Source: Hippasteria phrygiana (lineage: Eukaryota > Echinodermata > Asteroidea > Valvatida > Goniasteridae). From it: 64,000 nucleotides of DNA. The stretch is from assembly GCA_037893225.1 (NCBI GenBank), contig JAZGUH010000364.1:186001-250000 (forward strand), given 5' to 3'. Numbering within the stretch: position 1 is the first letter of the stretch; each line of letters starts with the position of its first letter. Shown here piece by piece: positions 33,626 to 44,537 of this stretch. Below the pieces are notes generated by a model. It ran no database searches and was not told the DNA's origin. It saw nothing but the letters and a program-made list of their open reading frames with translations. Both the position numbers and the translations under genes were made by a program.

Positions 33626-35250
33626 GATTACACATTATCATAAACCAAAACGATCCTGCTTCTACTGTGGACAGATGCAAGCACAACTAGCTCGCCACCT
33701 TAAACGGAAACATCGGAATGGGGAAGAGGTAGAAGCAGCTCCTAAATTTCCTAGAGGGGAAATGCTTGAAGGCTTATCCCAGATCCGGAAAGATGGCATT
33801 TACAAAGAAAGCATCAGAATAATGAAGTTGAACGAGGACTCTTCTTCATTTCAATTGCTCAGGGAGAGACAGCAATGAGGTACAGATATCGTGGTTTGTG
33901 GAGAATGTCGTGGATTTTACAGTAGGGCACGTATTTGGCGGCATAAGCAAAGTTGTCACAGCACAGTCATCAGCAAAGTATCAACATTGGCCATTTCAAC
34001 TCTGAGAAATGTACACAGCCATGTCATTAATCACGAATTTCAGTCCAAGATTATTGACCGATTTCGTACAGATGATGTCGGAAAGCTCTGCAAAACCGAC
34101 AAAATGCTAATCCATCTAGGCCAGAAACTTTGGAGTAAATCCGTCAAGAGGGATCCGGCAGTCATAATGAATGATATGCGTAAAGTGGGACAGCTTCTTC
34201 ACAAACTGAGGTATGTCTCTCAGGACAGCTCCCTCAGTGGTGGATACATGATTCACAGAAGGAATTTCCCCTCCCTAGAAAAGGCCTTGGATGCGTTAAC
34301 TGAGAGGCCCAACGGTGGAGTGAAGGCCGGGATTAGGTTGAGTGTTGGATACCTCTTGAAAAAGAGTGCAAAAGTGATGAAGGCTGTCTATATATATTAT
34401 TGAAGACAAAATGGAGGCAGCGGAAGAGGTAGACCGATTTCTGTCGGTAGTAGACCTCAACTGGGATTACCTATTTGGCAGGAGTCTTTTTCTGGTTGAA
34501 AGCAAGCGACAGGCAGTACTGAGGAAGCCACAGTCTATGCCAGTAGAAGACGATGTAAAAGAGCTGCGGGATTTTACTGTCAATGCAATGTCAAACATTG
34601 TTGGCAGTGAATTTGATATTTCAGATGTCACAATCTTTACCCAGCTGAGCGCCTTGGCAGTGTCCAGACTGACAGTCTTCAATGCACGCCGTGGAGGGGA
34701 ACCCGTCGTATGACTCTACAGGAGTGGAAAGATGCCATAAATGAGGCATGGGTGGACCCACAGCGTGTTGTGGCAATCCAAGATCCCCTTGAAAAGTTTC
34801 TGTTACACAACCTTAAGTTGGCGTATCAAAAGGGGAAAGGATCTCGTCAGCTCGTTCCGGTGTTGTTCTCTAAAGATACGCTTCGTGCTGTTGAAATGCT
34901 TGTCGAGATGATGTCTGCGGTGTGTGTTTCGGCACAAAATGTGTACCTGTTCCCATACACGAAGAGATCTGATGGCCATGTCAATGGTTGGGCCGAACTT
35001 AAGAAAGTAATATAGATGATGGGAAGTCTCAAGAATCCTTCACTTCTGACAGCCACACAATTTCGCCACAGAGCTTCTACGCTTTATGCACTCGCAGATG
35101 TCCCTGAAAAAGATCGCAGTATCTTTTACAAGCATATGGGCCATTCTATGGAAATCAATACAAATGTATATCAATGTCCACTTGCGGTTCAGGAAATCAC
35201 TTCAGTTGGAAGGTACTTACTAGGAATTGATGAAGCTACCCATCAGTCAG
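33626..35250 (+). pseudogene. Crypton-like tyrosine recombinase gene, broken
   Basis: Begins after a clean acceptor (TTACTTTCATCACAG) and ends at a donor (CAG/GTGAGT). Two C2H2/BED-like zinc motifs come first (CFYCGQMQAQLARHLKRKH and CGECRGFYSRARIWRHKQ), then an alpha-helical region, then recombinase motifs: FNARRGGEPV (arginine box), FRHRASTLYAL (H/R box), and MGHSMEINTNVYQCP with an intact candidate nucleophilic Tyr. Breaks: TGA at 33876, a frameshift in the TATATA run near 34390, a frameshift near 34707 just after the arginine box, and TAG at 35013. It is therefore a decayed copy of a Crypton-like gene. Confidence 0.75.
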
Positions 35251-35270
35251 GTGAGTGTCCATAAGGCCCG

Positions 35271-35727
35271 GTCATGCCAAACACTTAACTTATGTTGACC
35301 TTTGACGACTGGCAAATTGCCAGGAAAGGAATGTTTCTAGGGCTGCAATAATACATTTGTATTCAGCTTGTCCTAAAATTTACAAAGTTTGTGTATACAT
35401 TTGTATATTGCCGAAATGTGCCATTGTGTTGAGGTTATGACTTGAGAAGGTGGCAAATACTGCTGAAATCAATGTACTGTTCCATTATGAAATTTAAAAA
35501 TGCATCTAGGCAGAGTTGTTATTAAACATATTCATGTATATTCCTTGGTCTGGTAACATGTACTCACTACAATCTAACACTAAATTATCTAAGAGATGGT
35601 GCCATAGTGGCTGATAAACTTCCCACAAACTTCTGTACATTTAGTAAACACTTTCAAACTACATAAACCCCTCAAAAAGTTTGGAAATTTGTTTTCAATC
35701 ACCTATATCTCTGTTTTTTTGTGACCT
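35271..35727. other. Intronic, nothing recognised
   Basis: AT-rich sequence downstream of the recombinase donor site. Confidence 0.4.
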
Positions 35728-35970
35728 GGGGCCAATTTCATAAAGCTGTTAAGCACACAAAATTGCTTAGCATGAAAATGTCTTGCTTAGTAAAAACAGG
35801 TTACCGGCCAAAAGTCCATGTAATTTTCATGCTAAGCAAACAACAGCTGAATACCAGTCAAAAGCAATATTCCACACATGGAAATCTGGTTGGTAATCCA
35901 GTTTTTATCAAAGAAACATTTGCTTGCTAAGCAAATTTGTGTGCTTAACAGATTTATGAAATTGGCCCCT
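35728..35970. mobile_element. MITE with 18-bp TIRs (GGGGCCAATTTCATAAA)
   Basis: GGGGCCAATTTCATAAAGCT at the left pairs with TTTATGAAATTGGCCCC at the right. Inner sequence (CTTAGCATGAAAAT ... ATTTTCATGCTAAG) is also inverted, making a foldback of ~243 bp. Confidence 0.85.
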
Positions 35971-36016
35971 GTTCATATCATGGCGCAGGTTCAATGGAAA
36001 GCTGATTCATTCCCTT

Positions 36017-36262
36017 TCACAACGACACCACATTTTTAACAATCACTTGTGCGGGTGGGTTCTCAACAGAATGTGCCAAATTTGCATCGTCTCCTTGGGG
36101 TGTTGTCTTCTTGGGACGACCACTTCGCGGTCTGTCTTTGACATCACCAGTTTCACGGAACTTGGCCTTTAGTTTAGAGATGGTACCAGGGCTCACTCCA
36201 AATAATGCTGCAACTTGCTTCTGGGGAACACCAGCTTCAACCTGCCCTATAGCACGTTTATC
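36017..36262 (-). pseudogene. Tc1/mariner transposase N-terminal fragment
   Basis: The minus frame reads RAIGQVEAGVPQKQVAALFG, then VSPGTISKLKAKFRETGDV and RPRSGRPKKTT. This is the first helix-turn-helix of the Tc1 paired-like DNA-binding domain followed by the GRPR/AT-hook-like linker. The catalytic DDE domain is absent. The 5' side ends in a 16-bp-arm hairpin at 36253-36286 (CACGTTTATCCAATCT, 2-bp loop). Confidence 0.75.
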
Positions 36263-36286
36263 CAATCTCCAGATTGGATAAACGTG

Positions 36287-36850
36287 GCATGCTAATGCTT
36301 GGAGCAGACACCAAATGACCACTTGGGTTTTAAAGCGAGCAGTATCAAAGACTCACTTTGCAGAGGAAGGAACACTAATTCTGGTCGACTACCTGTAAAC
36401 ACTGGTAATCCAGTCTCACAAACAGTGCCATTCAAAACACACCCAGTCACCCAAACAATTCGAACACAATCGAGTCAATACCAACAGGAGAATACACTGT
36501 TTGACAGTGGCAGGGCAAATTTGTCACATTTCACTTGGGACTCACCCACATAATCAGCTGTGCTGCTCATCCCACAAATGCATGATCATTACAAATGGGA
36601 CATCATTGTCAAGGGAAATAAACAGGCTTTCCAATGATATAAAATACAATGCTAATAATACAGTAACAACAGAGATATGATCGCGTGACGACCAAAAACG
36701 AATTTACAAACTTTTTGGAGGGGTTTTATATATCTGTTTTACAGACATAAAAAAGCTTTTTTTGATACTTGGTTTTATCCTAAGGCGGCAAGCATGTGTA
36801 TGTGATGATGATGATAATGATGATTAAATTATTATTGACCTTTTTTCTCA
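36287..36850. other. Intronic, nothing recognised
   Basis: No gene seen. The last ~100 bp resemble the sequence upstream of the exon copies at 37437 and 39588. Confidence 0.4.
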
Positions 36851-36851
36851 G

Positions 36852-36941
36852 CAGATGTGACACAGAAGACAAGCCGTATTTACCAGCAGGACCAATCTCC
36901 GCTTCCAGATACATCTCCAGCAACCTCTACCAGATCAAACT
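36852..36941 (+). CDS. Phase 1-1 exon, copy 1 (intact), recombinase-like gene
   Basis: The acceptor TTTTTTCTCAG and donor AACT/GTAAGG bound 90 bp reading DVTQKTSRIYQQDQSPLPDT and on to TSTRSN. Its entry phase matches the donor at 35250, so it is a plausible next exon of the Crypton-like gene, encoding a Ser/Thr/Pro-rich tail. Both ends are phase 1, so duplication would preserve the frame. Confidence 0.5.
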
Positions 36942-37436
36942 GTAAGGAAATTAATTGATGGTAGAGTTTACAATAACTTCTTGTCATTAGTCAACAGACC
37001 GAGTTACATGTAGATAAAGAAAATGCAACTCACAAATATCTGTTGTATAAATTTCTTAGCTGAATCCATAATTCATAATACATCTGTATTCAAAATAATT
37101 ATCAGTGTTGAAGAGTTTGCTATTCTCTCATATTCTTCTTTTTCTGACTATTTATTGAGTGGGTTTGATAGTAAAATCTATCTGATATGGTACTCTTGTT
37201 GTGCATATACGTGTATTCATGCAGTGTTTTAACATGTCAAATTTGTCAGGTCCTGTAGCAAACACACTGCATCCCATTTCAGCTATATGATGGGTGAGAA
37301 TCTTAATTCCCACAAGCTTCTGTCATTTTACTCGAAACTTAAACACTTTGTTTCAGTCATATTAATTTGGTTTATAGAAAGTTGCTTTTGTCCTAAGTAC
37401 ACAAACGTGTTTACAAATTTTTACACTTTTTCCCAG

Positions 37437-37530
37437 CAGGTGTGACACAAAAAAAAAAGCGTATGCACATGTGCCAGCAGGACCAGTCTCCATCTCCAGG
37501 TACATCCGGAGCAACCTCCATCAGATTATA
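37437..37530 (+). pseudogene. Exon copy 2, donor lost
   Basis: The acceptor TTTTTCCCAG is kept. It reads GVTQKKKRMHMCQQDQSPSP then GTSGATSIRL and a TAA where copy 1 has its GT donor. It lies ~590 bp after copy 1 with matching intron sequence, so this is a tandem exon-plus-intron duplicate. Confidence 0.55.
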
Positions 37531-38061
37531 AAATCGGCCAACAAAGCTTCAACCAACTTTAATAATGGAAAAACAAGTTGGTTGGGGAACCGTTTAAATA
37601 AAATTGGCCGACAAAGCTGCAACCAACTTTGTAAAAAATCAAGAAATAAATAATCAAACAATTTGAGGATTATTTGTTGCAATTTTGAAGTATGCGTAAT
37701 GTATGTCCGGACAGTAATGTTGAACTGGAAAGAGTACAGACTATGAATGCAAGTTATTAACAATTTGTCATAAATGCAGTCAATAACGATTAATACAAAC
37801 AGTGTGGAAAAATTAACGGGACAACAAAAACACAAAAAACACAATATTAGGCCTAGGTATTTTAATTATATTGACAAAAAGACAAATTTTGTCAACTTAT
37901 TAAGAACTGCTGTAGTAGGCCTATATCGTTTTCATAATTACGTAATAATTTTTGTTTTGTTTTAAATGTTGTGTTCTGTTTCCATTCACAGCCGCACCTG
38001 TACCTTTCACAAATACGTCAGTTTTAACTTTCAACCCATCCCTTATCCATTTGATAAATTG

Positions 38062-39448
38062 ATGATGCATCGCGTCACAAGAAAGCTTGCACCCTACAAA
38101 ACGTCATACTCATCAGATGATCTTAATACAGCATATAACGCCATAAAAAACAATGGGATTTCCGTGAACAGGGCGAGCACCCTTTACAGCATTCCGAGAA
38201 CCACACTTATGGACAAAGTCCACGGTCGAAGTCCACTGCACACCACCCAAGGCCCAAAAACCAGTTCTGGCGGCTGAGGAAGAGCAACGACTTGCTGAAT
38301 GGGTAATAAATATGGCACGGATAGGGTATGGACGGACGCGTCAGGAACTAGTTCTTGTAGTGAAGAAAATCCTCGACGAAGACGGACGAGCCAACCCATT
38401 TCATCAAAACACACCGGGTAAAGAATAGGTGAGGAGTTTTCTGAGACGTCATCCTGAAATTTCGAATAGAGTTCCAGAAGCATTGGGGAAAGAAAGAGCC
38501 TGTGTAACCATCGACAAAATAAATGGATGGTTTGATGCACTGGAAACCTACTTTGAAGGCGACGAAGATGAAGGCAACATGGCTCTTTTTGATGATCCAC
38601 GAAGAGTGTTCAATGCAGACGAGAGCGGTTTTCCTCTTGCTGGAAAAACAGAAAAGGTACTGGGCCCCCGTGGAGCGAAAGACGTATACCAACAATCGTC
38701 TTCGGACAAATCCCAGATAACCGTACTTGCTTGTGTAAACGCAGCAGGCTTCTACATTCCACCAATGATTATTTTCCCGGGTGTGCGATTTAATTACAAC
38801 CCAATCGAAGGGGCACCCGAGGGAACATTCTTCGGCAGAAGCGCAAATGGGTGGATTGATTCAAAAGTGTTCTACGAATGGATTGCAAATCAGTTTCTTC
38901 CTGCAGTAAAGGCAAAGGGCATTTCGTTGCCTGTAGTCCTATTCGTCGATGGCCACTCAACCCACGTAAATTTGCAGACGGCAATATTTTGTCAAGCAAA
39001 CAAGATAGTGTTATACTGCTTGCCTTCACACGCAACACACCTGATACAACCCCTCGGCGTCGCAGTGTTCAGGTCATTGAAAAGGAAATGGTTCAACTGC
39101 GTCCGCCAGTTTCAAGTTGAACATCCTGGTTTTCAAGTGACGAAAATGACATTTGCATCAGTGTTCAGCATTTGTTGGGATACAGTTTCCACTGCCTCAA
39201 ATGCATTCATCGGGTTTCGGAAGTGTGGATTATTCCCGCTCGACCGAAAGGCAATCGACGTCGGTAAGCTGGAGCCATCGGGTGTTTTTCATACTGCCCC
39301 CTCTGCATCTGAAGCTCCTCCTGATCCTGCGGCTCAGATTCCTCGTCAATCCATTCATCCATCAACAACATCTAGTCCCATACCGTCCGTATCGCAAACG
39401 GCCCTGGAGCAAACACACTGCATTCCAATTCAGCTATATGATGGGTGA
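38062..39448 (+). pseudogene. pogo-type (Tc1/mariner superfamily) transposase, broken
   Basis: From ATG 38062, a Pipsqueak-type helix-turn-helix (SSDDLNTAYNAIKNNGISV, IPRTTLMDKVHGR) is followed by the DDE domain. First Asp in VFNADESGFPL, second in VVLFVDGHSTHVN. The third site reads LIQPLGVAVFRSLKRKW, where pogo transposases have LQPLDV, so the third Asp is Gly. One extra A near 38256-38260 shifts the frame (AAEEEQRLAEWV resumes). A TAG at 38427 sits where a Trp codon is expected. The C-terminus (EQTHCIPIQLYDG) runs into flanking repeat sequence. Inactive. Confidence 0.88.
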
Positions 39449-39500
39449 TAATCTTCCCACAAGCTTCTGTACTTGTGCTCGATACTTGCTATTGTTTTTT
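39405..39500 (+). repeat. Direct repeat of 37251-37350 flanking the pogo copy
   Basis: GCAAACACACTGCAT...CAGCTATATGATGGGTGA occurs at 37258 and 39412. It belongs to the duplicated exon-intron module, showing that the pogo element sits inside one duplicate. Confidence 0.7.
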
Positions 39501-39587
39501 TTTTGGGGTAAATCTTTTTAGAAAGTTGCTTGTATCCTACAGTGACAAGCATGTGTACGGCATGTTAATTGTTACACATTTTTCCAG

Positions 39588-39686
39588 CACATAGTAAACC
39601 ACAAAATATAGAAGCGTATGTACCAGCTGGAAGACCAGTCTCCATCTCCATGTACATCTCAAGCAAGCTCCACCAGATCAAATGTT
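39588..39686 (+). pseudogene. Exon copy 3, decayed
   Basis: The acceptor CATTTTTCCAG is kept. Nucleotide similarity to copies 1 and 2 is clear (CCAGTCTCCATCTCCATGTAC), but indels shift the frame and the donor is altered (AATGTTAAGG). Confidence 0.5.
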
Positions 39687-39717
39687 AAGGACGTTATTTA
39701 ATGGGGTCTTTTTGTGT

Positions 39718-39736
39718 GGGGGGGGGGGGGGGGGGG
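39718..39736. repeat. Poly-G run (19)
   Basis: Uninterrupted G tract. Confidence 0.9.
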
Positions 39737-39769
39737 AGTGAGTTGTCGGAATGTATAACTTCTGTGAAT

Positions 39770-40906
39770 ATGCCAGGTACATGTGAAAATAATCCAGTCA
39801 CAGAAGGCATAAGAGCTGCCACAGCGGCTGGGAATTATCTACTGGCAATCTTCCAAGATAGTAAAGGTTACTCGTCCCTTTCGGAACATTTAGTGGATGT
39901 AAGGAAAGAAATAGAAAATCTAAAACAAGTTCATGTTGGCAAAGAAAGTTTCCTATGACATAATTTATTGCTTGGGTGGCGATTATACATTTGTGCTTTG
40001 TTGTTATGGCATTGATGCAGCTTCTTGCAAACATCCCTGCGTGTATTGTAAATGTCCGTCAAACCAGTTTCACGATGTTTGCAAGAACTGGTCAATAAGT
40101 GATAAGGAAAAAGGCTGCAGATCTGTCAAAGAAATCCAAAAACTTGCTCCTTTGCCGAAAAGCGCAAAAAAATACAATTGTTCTCACTGCCCAATTTTCC
40201 CCTCGATTCCTACTGAAAACATTGTTGTTGATACACTTCACATGTTTCTGCGCACAACAGATGCACTGTTCAACCATCTCATTCAAGAAATGCGAAGAGC
40301 CGGTGAAATAGAGAAAAACACACTGAGGGTATTTGATCGTGTCAAGTATAAACACTGTGCCAAATTTGAGCAGTTTCTGTCTGAAATAGGAATACAATTT
40401 TCTTTCTATGTTGGCAAGTCTTCAAACAAACTAAAATGGCGTACACTAACAGGTCCTGAAAAGGTTGTTTTGTGTGAGAAAATCAAAGTTGAAAACTTTC
40501 TGAGCAGTTCATCGCATCTCTTATCCAAACCCGAAGACATACAGATTCTTTTGGATGAATTGTATTGCCTGTGTTCCTTGCTCCGCAGTTCAGGGCATGG
40601 ACCGTTTACAACACAGGAGGTGTTTGAGTTCGAAGGCAGGTGCTGAAAATGGCTTAAGGCTTGTACAGATGTTTATCAAACCTCCAGCGTAACCCCATAT
40701 ATGCATGTACTGGTGAATCATGTGCCCGAATTGCCCTTGAAATATGGTTCAATTTCAGGGTTTACACAACAAGGCCTTGAAAAACTTAATGACCTGACAA
40801 CAAAGATGTACTTTAGGAACCCTAATCACCACAAGCAGGATGCATTGCTTCAGGTACTTCGAAAAAGATCGAGAAATGCGACAATGGATATGGATTTTAC
40901 AAAATG
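39770..40906 (+). pseudogene. Transposase-like pseudogene, unassigned family
   Basis: Three frames combine: an N-terminal part (GIRAATAAGNYLLAIFQDSK), a central 220-codon part (CLGGDYTFVLCCYGIDAASC, CVYCKCPS, FPSIPTENIVVDTLHMFLRT), and a C-terminal part (VNHVPELPLKYGSISGFTQQ, GLEKLNDLTTKMYF). The Cys motifs and the VDTLH and QQGLEKLND blocks resemble predicted proteins widespread in cnidarian and deuterostome genomes, probably transposon-encoded. I cannot name the superfamily. A frameshift near 39950 and an in-frame TGA at 40644-40646 break it. Confidence 0.55.
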
Positions 40907-40907
40907 A

Positions 40908-41228
40908 ATTGTTTTCCAGCTATTAAAGCATTCTGCCCACCATGTAAAGCATTTTTTTTACTATGGTACTTCATGCATGATTGCCATTACTGTTACGAAA
41001 ATTAATGAACAGTATCAGAATGTGTCAGATGCATGAGGAATGGTAAAACAAACGAAAACAACAGCTCTTCCAAAGAGCTCTTTGACGAGATGTAAAAATC
41101 CTTCTGCCATTTTGAAATTTGGAAATTAATTTTAGAGAATACAGAAGACCCACTGTTAATTTTAGAGGCCAAAATTTTACTTCAATTTGAATAAAGTAAT
41201 ATTTTTCTCTTCTTTTAAATAACTTTCT
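40908..41228. other. Non-coding, precedes the tandem unit
   Basis: AT-rich, no gene seen. It ends in TTAA at 41229-41232. Confidence 0.5.
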
Positions 41229-41385
41229 TTAACCCTTTCGCTACCAGGAGAAATAATGCACTCATTACCACAATACCAGTCCCCTTTGTAAAAATTTCAT
41301 TGTATAGCGCCCTCGTAATTCAGCGAGGAGAAAGGCCGATAAGATCTAACACAGTATGTGAACAGGATAGACCCGCCAATCTCCC

Positions 41386-41417
<32 letters not shown>

Positions 41418-41805
41418 TTCAAGGTTGTGTGAAATTGGGTGTGCAGGCAAACCGGCTAATTCTCCCACCCCTATCAACATTGCATTGGGGGGGGGGGGGG
41501 AGGGGGATGAGTGGGAAGGGAGATGAGTGGGAGGGGAAGGGAGGATGGGGGAGGGGTATTGGGGGGGGAGGGGCGGCGAGGGGGGGAGGTGGAGAAACAA
41601 TTATTTATATTCACATAACTGTGATCTGGAATGTTTCAAACTACGGTCGCGGTGCACGCAGATGCGAGATCGACTTTTTGTCGATAGGGGGCGCTATTCA
41701 CATTTTCGCCAAATACAACATGAGCTTGGTGCCAAAAGGAGCCACGGTAAGGAAGTGGCGTGGAACTTTGGTGCCAAGCGGAGCCCATGGTAGTGAAAGG
41801 GTTAT
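41229..41805. mobile_element. MITE with piggyBac-like ends (TTAA, CCCTTTCGCTACC), copy 1
   Basis: The left end TTAACCCTTTCGCTACCAGG pairs with the right end CCATGGTAGTGAAAGGGTTAT. The CCCTTT terminus next to TTAA is typical of piggyBac-family ends; the right-hand duplication reads TTAT, one base off. The interior is non-coding, with C30 (41387-41416) and G-rich tracts. Low-complexity open frames here are not genes. Confidence 0.75.
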
Positions 41806-41825
41806 AATAAAAAGTTTTTAGGTCC

Positions 41826-42043
41826 TGTGAGGGCGCTGTAACGACGCGATTTTCTGGGCTCCAACTAGCTTTGAAAGTGACGTTTGTTGAACTAGCTTGG
41901 GATGTGTACTTTTATCTAGCAACCCACTTTGGAAATATGCACCTGTATTTATTTGCGCTTTAGAATGTTTAAACTTTCTTGAGTTATCTGGACATTCACT
42001 ATATACCATACCCCCCAAAAATTGTAGAAACAGCGCCCTCACA
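41826..42043. mobile_element. MITE with TIR TGTGAGGGCGCTGT, copy 1
   Basis: TGTGAGGGCGCTGT (41826-41839) pairs with ACAGCGCCCTCACA (42030-42043). A second family member lies at 53971-54156 in the same unit. Confidence 0.8.
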
Positions 42044-42199
42044 AACGGTTCATTATTCTATTATTGCGAACGTGTCACTGATAACTACTATTTTCCTGAA
42101 TCAGGATGCACCATTTAGTATGTATTACTATTATTTATTACACCCAACGATATAGAATGTACAAGGTGGAAACAAAACAAACACTCAAAATGATCAAAT

Positions 42200-42436
42200 A
42201 CATTGCATGTCATGTGCTTTTCCTTTATTTGCAACTTTGTGGAATTTCACTGGAAAACATTGGTTCATTACACTGTTTTCAAATCTAAATAGAACAACTG
42301 TGTGAACTGTTTCAAAGTAGGAATGATACAAATCGGATTATGCACAAATATTTACATATATATTTTTTGGGTAAATATAGAAATTTAATTACTACAAAAT
42401 ATTTACATATATATTTTGGGTGTAAATATAGAAATT
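42200..42436. repeat. Transposase 3'-end-like and AT-rich repeats
   Basis: 42235-42275 resembles the 3' coding end of the nearby piggyBac gene (GGAATTTCACTGG..., CATTGGTTCATTACACTGTTT). 42340-42436 holds tandem AAATATTTACATATATATTT / GGTAAATATAGAAATTTAAT units that merge into the helicase fragment. Confidence 0.6.
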
Positions 42437-42888
42437 TAATGATTACAGGCCCGGCCAACACTGGAAAGAAGTTTATGTTAAATCCCCTAAATGACATATT
42501 CCGCACATTTACAAACTCTGCAACGGGTACTTTTGCATGGGTAGGGGCAGAGTTAAGCGAGGTCATATTTTTGAATGATTTCAGGTGGACACCTAAAATC
42601 ATACCCTGGAATGACATGCTTCTTCTATTGGAAGGTCAAACGGTTCATTTGCAAGCACCTAAAACTCACTATGCAAGAGATATTGTTTTTGATACGACAG
42701 CCCAATATTCTGTACTGGAAAACAGCCTTTAGTCTACATAAGTGGTGGGTCTATTGATGAACATGAGACAGAGATGTCTGTCAGATGGAAAATGTATTCA
42801 TTTTCTCATCAGATTCCACAAGCCCAACAGCAAGCAGTCACCCCATGCCCGTACTGCTTTTCACATTTAGTACTTGACAATAGATAGG
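42437..42888 (+). pseudogene. Rep helicase-domain fragment (broken), copy 1
   Basis: A near-copy of Rep exon 2 from its Walker A motif to the stop. Walker A reads GPANTGKK, where the intact copy has GKT. A one-base deletion (GATACGACAGCC against GATACAGACAGCC) shifts the frame before motif C. No endonuclease domain is attached. It is repeated at 55388-55839 in copy 2. Confidence 0.85.
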
Positions 42889-43274
42889 AAGGTGGGCGTC
42901 GCGCAATTTCTTATATTGGCACTATACAATGTACTTGGTGATTTAAAGATAGAAACGGCCATTCCAGCGACAACAACATGCAGATTTTAAAGCATCAAAC
43001 CCTTTTATTTATTGAACTGTTGCTTTTCATGTGGTGATTATTTCTTTTGGGTGTAATTTAGGAGGCATTTGTGTTACCTGTAAGGCTGCAAGTAGCGTTG
43101 ACGACCGTGGCTGCTAATAACACTACAAGTTGTGCAAATTTAAATAGAACAACTGTGTGAACTGTTTCAAAGTAGGAATGATACAAATCGGATTATGCAC
43201 AAATATTTACATATATATTTTTGGGGTAAATATAGAAATTTAATTACTACAAAATATTTACATATATATAGGTC

Positions 43275-44036
43275 ATCATTAGGCTAGGCTAACCGTTCAG
43301 TTCAGTTGTAAGGGATCTCCTCCCCCCCCCTTCCAAATATATTTTTAGAGAAACCTAAAAATATTTAGAGAAACCTACTATTTTATGCTAATGAGACCGT
43401 GTTGAGTCAAACCACAATCTACTAGTCTAAGGCTAATGAAAGTTGATTGTTTCCCGTTACTCGACCGACTCCTGTGTTCCTGCCGGACCCCAGTCTTTGC
43501 ACAAAAAATCATTAGTTTCTATTATAGTAGTTTTCACCCCAACTTTAAGTAACAGAACATCTTCAAATCTGAAGTTTATTGCTAATCCTCCACACATTAT
43601 CTGAGAAGGTCGACCATGAGCAGACTTGACATCCTGCAGCAGGCTGCCCAAGCGGCATGCAAGTGCAATGGAGTATGGCTACAATGCGCTACAGAAATAC
43701 TGGTGAATAATGGGATTCAAATAACTGCGTTTGCAAGAAGCATTTATTTATTGTTGTCTGAGGGAAGGGGTAAATATAGAAATCTAATGATAACAGGCCC
43801 GGCCAACACTGGAAAGACATTTATGTTAAATCCCCTAAATGACATATTCCCCTGCGTACACGTTCCAGACTAACTCCCTATGATGTGTCGGAATTGTGGT
43901 ATCCAAAGGACTGAAGACACGCCTCCAATTAATGGCCTTTGCTGATCAGCAGAAGGAGGAGGGGAAAACGGACATCGCTCAGTTCATCATCAACAAGGGC
44001 AAAAGGGTTGTACACGAGACAATCTAGGTATACGTA
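43275..44036 (+). pseudogene. Scrambled Rep copy: start of exon 2 joined to end of exon 1
   Basis: 43275-43849 matches 50455-51091 (intron end and start of exon 2 through Walker A), with the acceptor region deleted near 43597. At 43850 it jumps to sequence matching 49784-49960 (the end of exon 1, its donor now TAG/GTATAC). The order is therefore reversed relative to the intact gene, as expected for a deletion across the junction of two head-to-tail copies. Confidence 0.8.
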
Positions 44037-44055
44037 ACCTGAAGTCTATATGTGA

Positions 44056-44537
44056 AACATATCGGATTATTCGGAAATATTTACATGTCAGCATCAGTTT
44101 CCTTCACTTGGGACTTGGTTCGATATTTGACAATTTGGAATGAAACATTGCTTCATTACACTGTTCATAAACATTTACATCCAAGTATAACATGGTGTGA
44201 AATGTCTCCAAAAGTAGGCATGATACAAGTCGTTTCATTCTACACTGTTACATGTACTTGACATACATGTATAAGTTTCCTTTACTGGGGAATTAATTTC
44301 TTTAAACTAGGAATGAAAAATCATCGGTTCATTGCAGGGCATGATTAGTTTCTTTTAATTGTGACTTTTGTGGAATGCCTCAACCATAGGCATCAAACAT
44401 CGGTTCATTGTACTGTTTACCCCCCAAAAAAGAATTCACATTGAAATAGAACAATTGTGTATCAATTGTATCAACTAGGAATGATACCAATCTAATAAGT
44501 TGGTGACACAATACTGAAATGTCATGCTCAGTTTCGG
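44056..44537 (-). repeat. Diverged tandem repeats derived from the transposase 3' end
   Basis: Four to five ~100-bp units each resemble the last coding segment of the piggyBac gene: CACTTGGGACTTTTGTG, AGGAATGA, CATTGGTTCATTACACTG. They decay with distance from the gene. Confidence 0.65.

Noticed and set aside
41300..41821. Pro/Gly-rich open frames around 41.3-41.8 and 54.3-54.8 kb
   Set aside because: Translations of poly-C and poly-G tracts inside a MITE.
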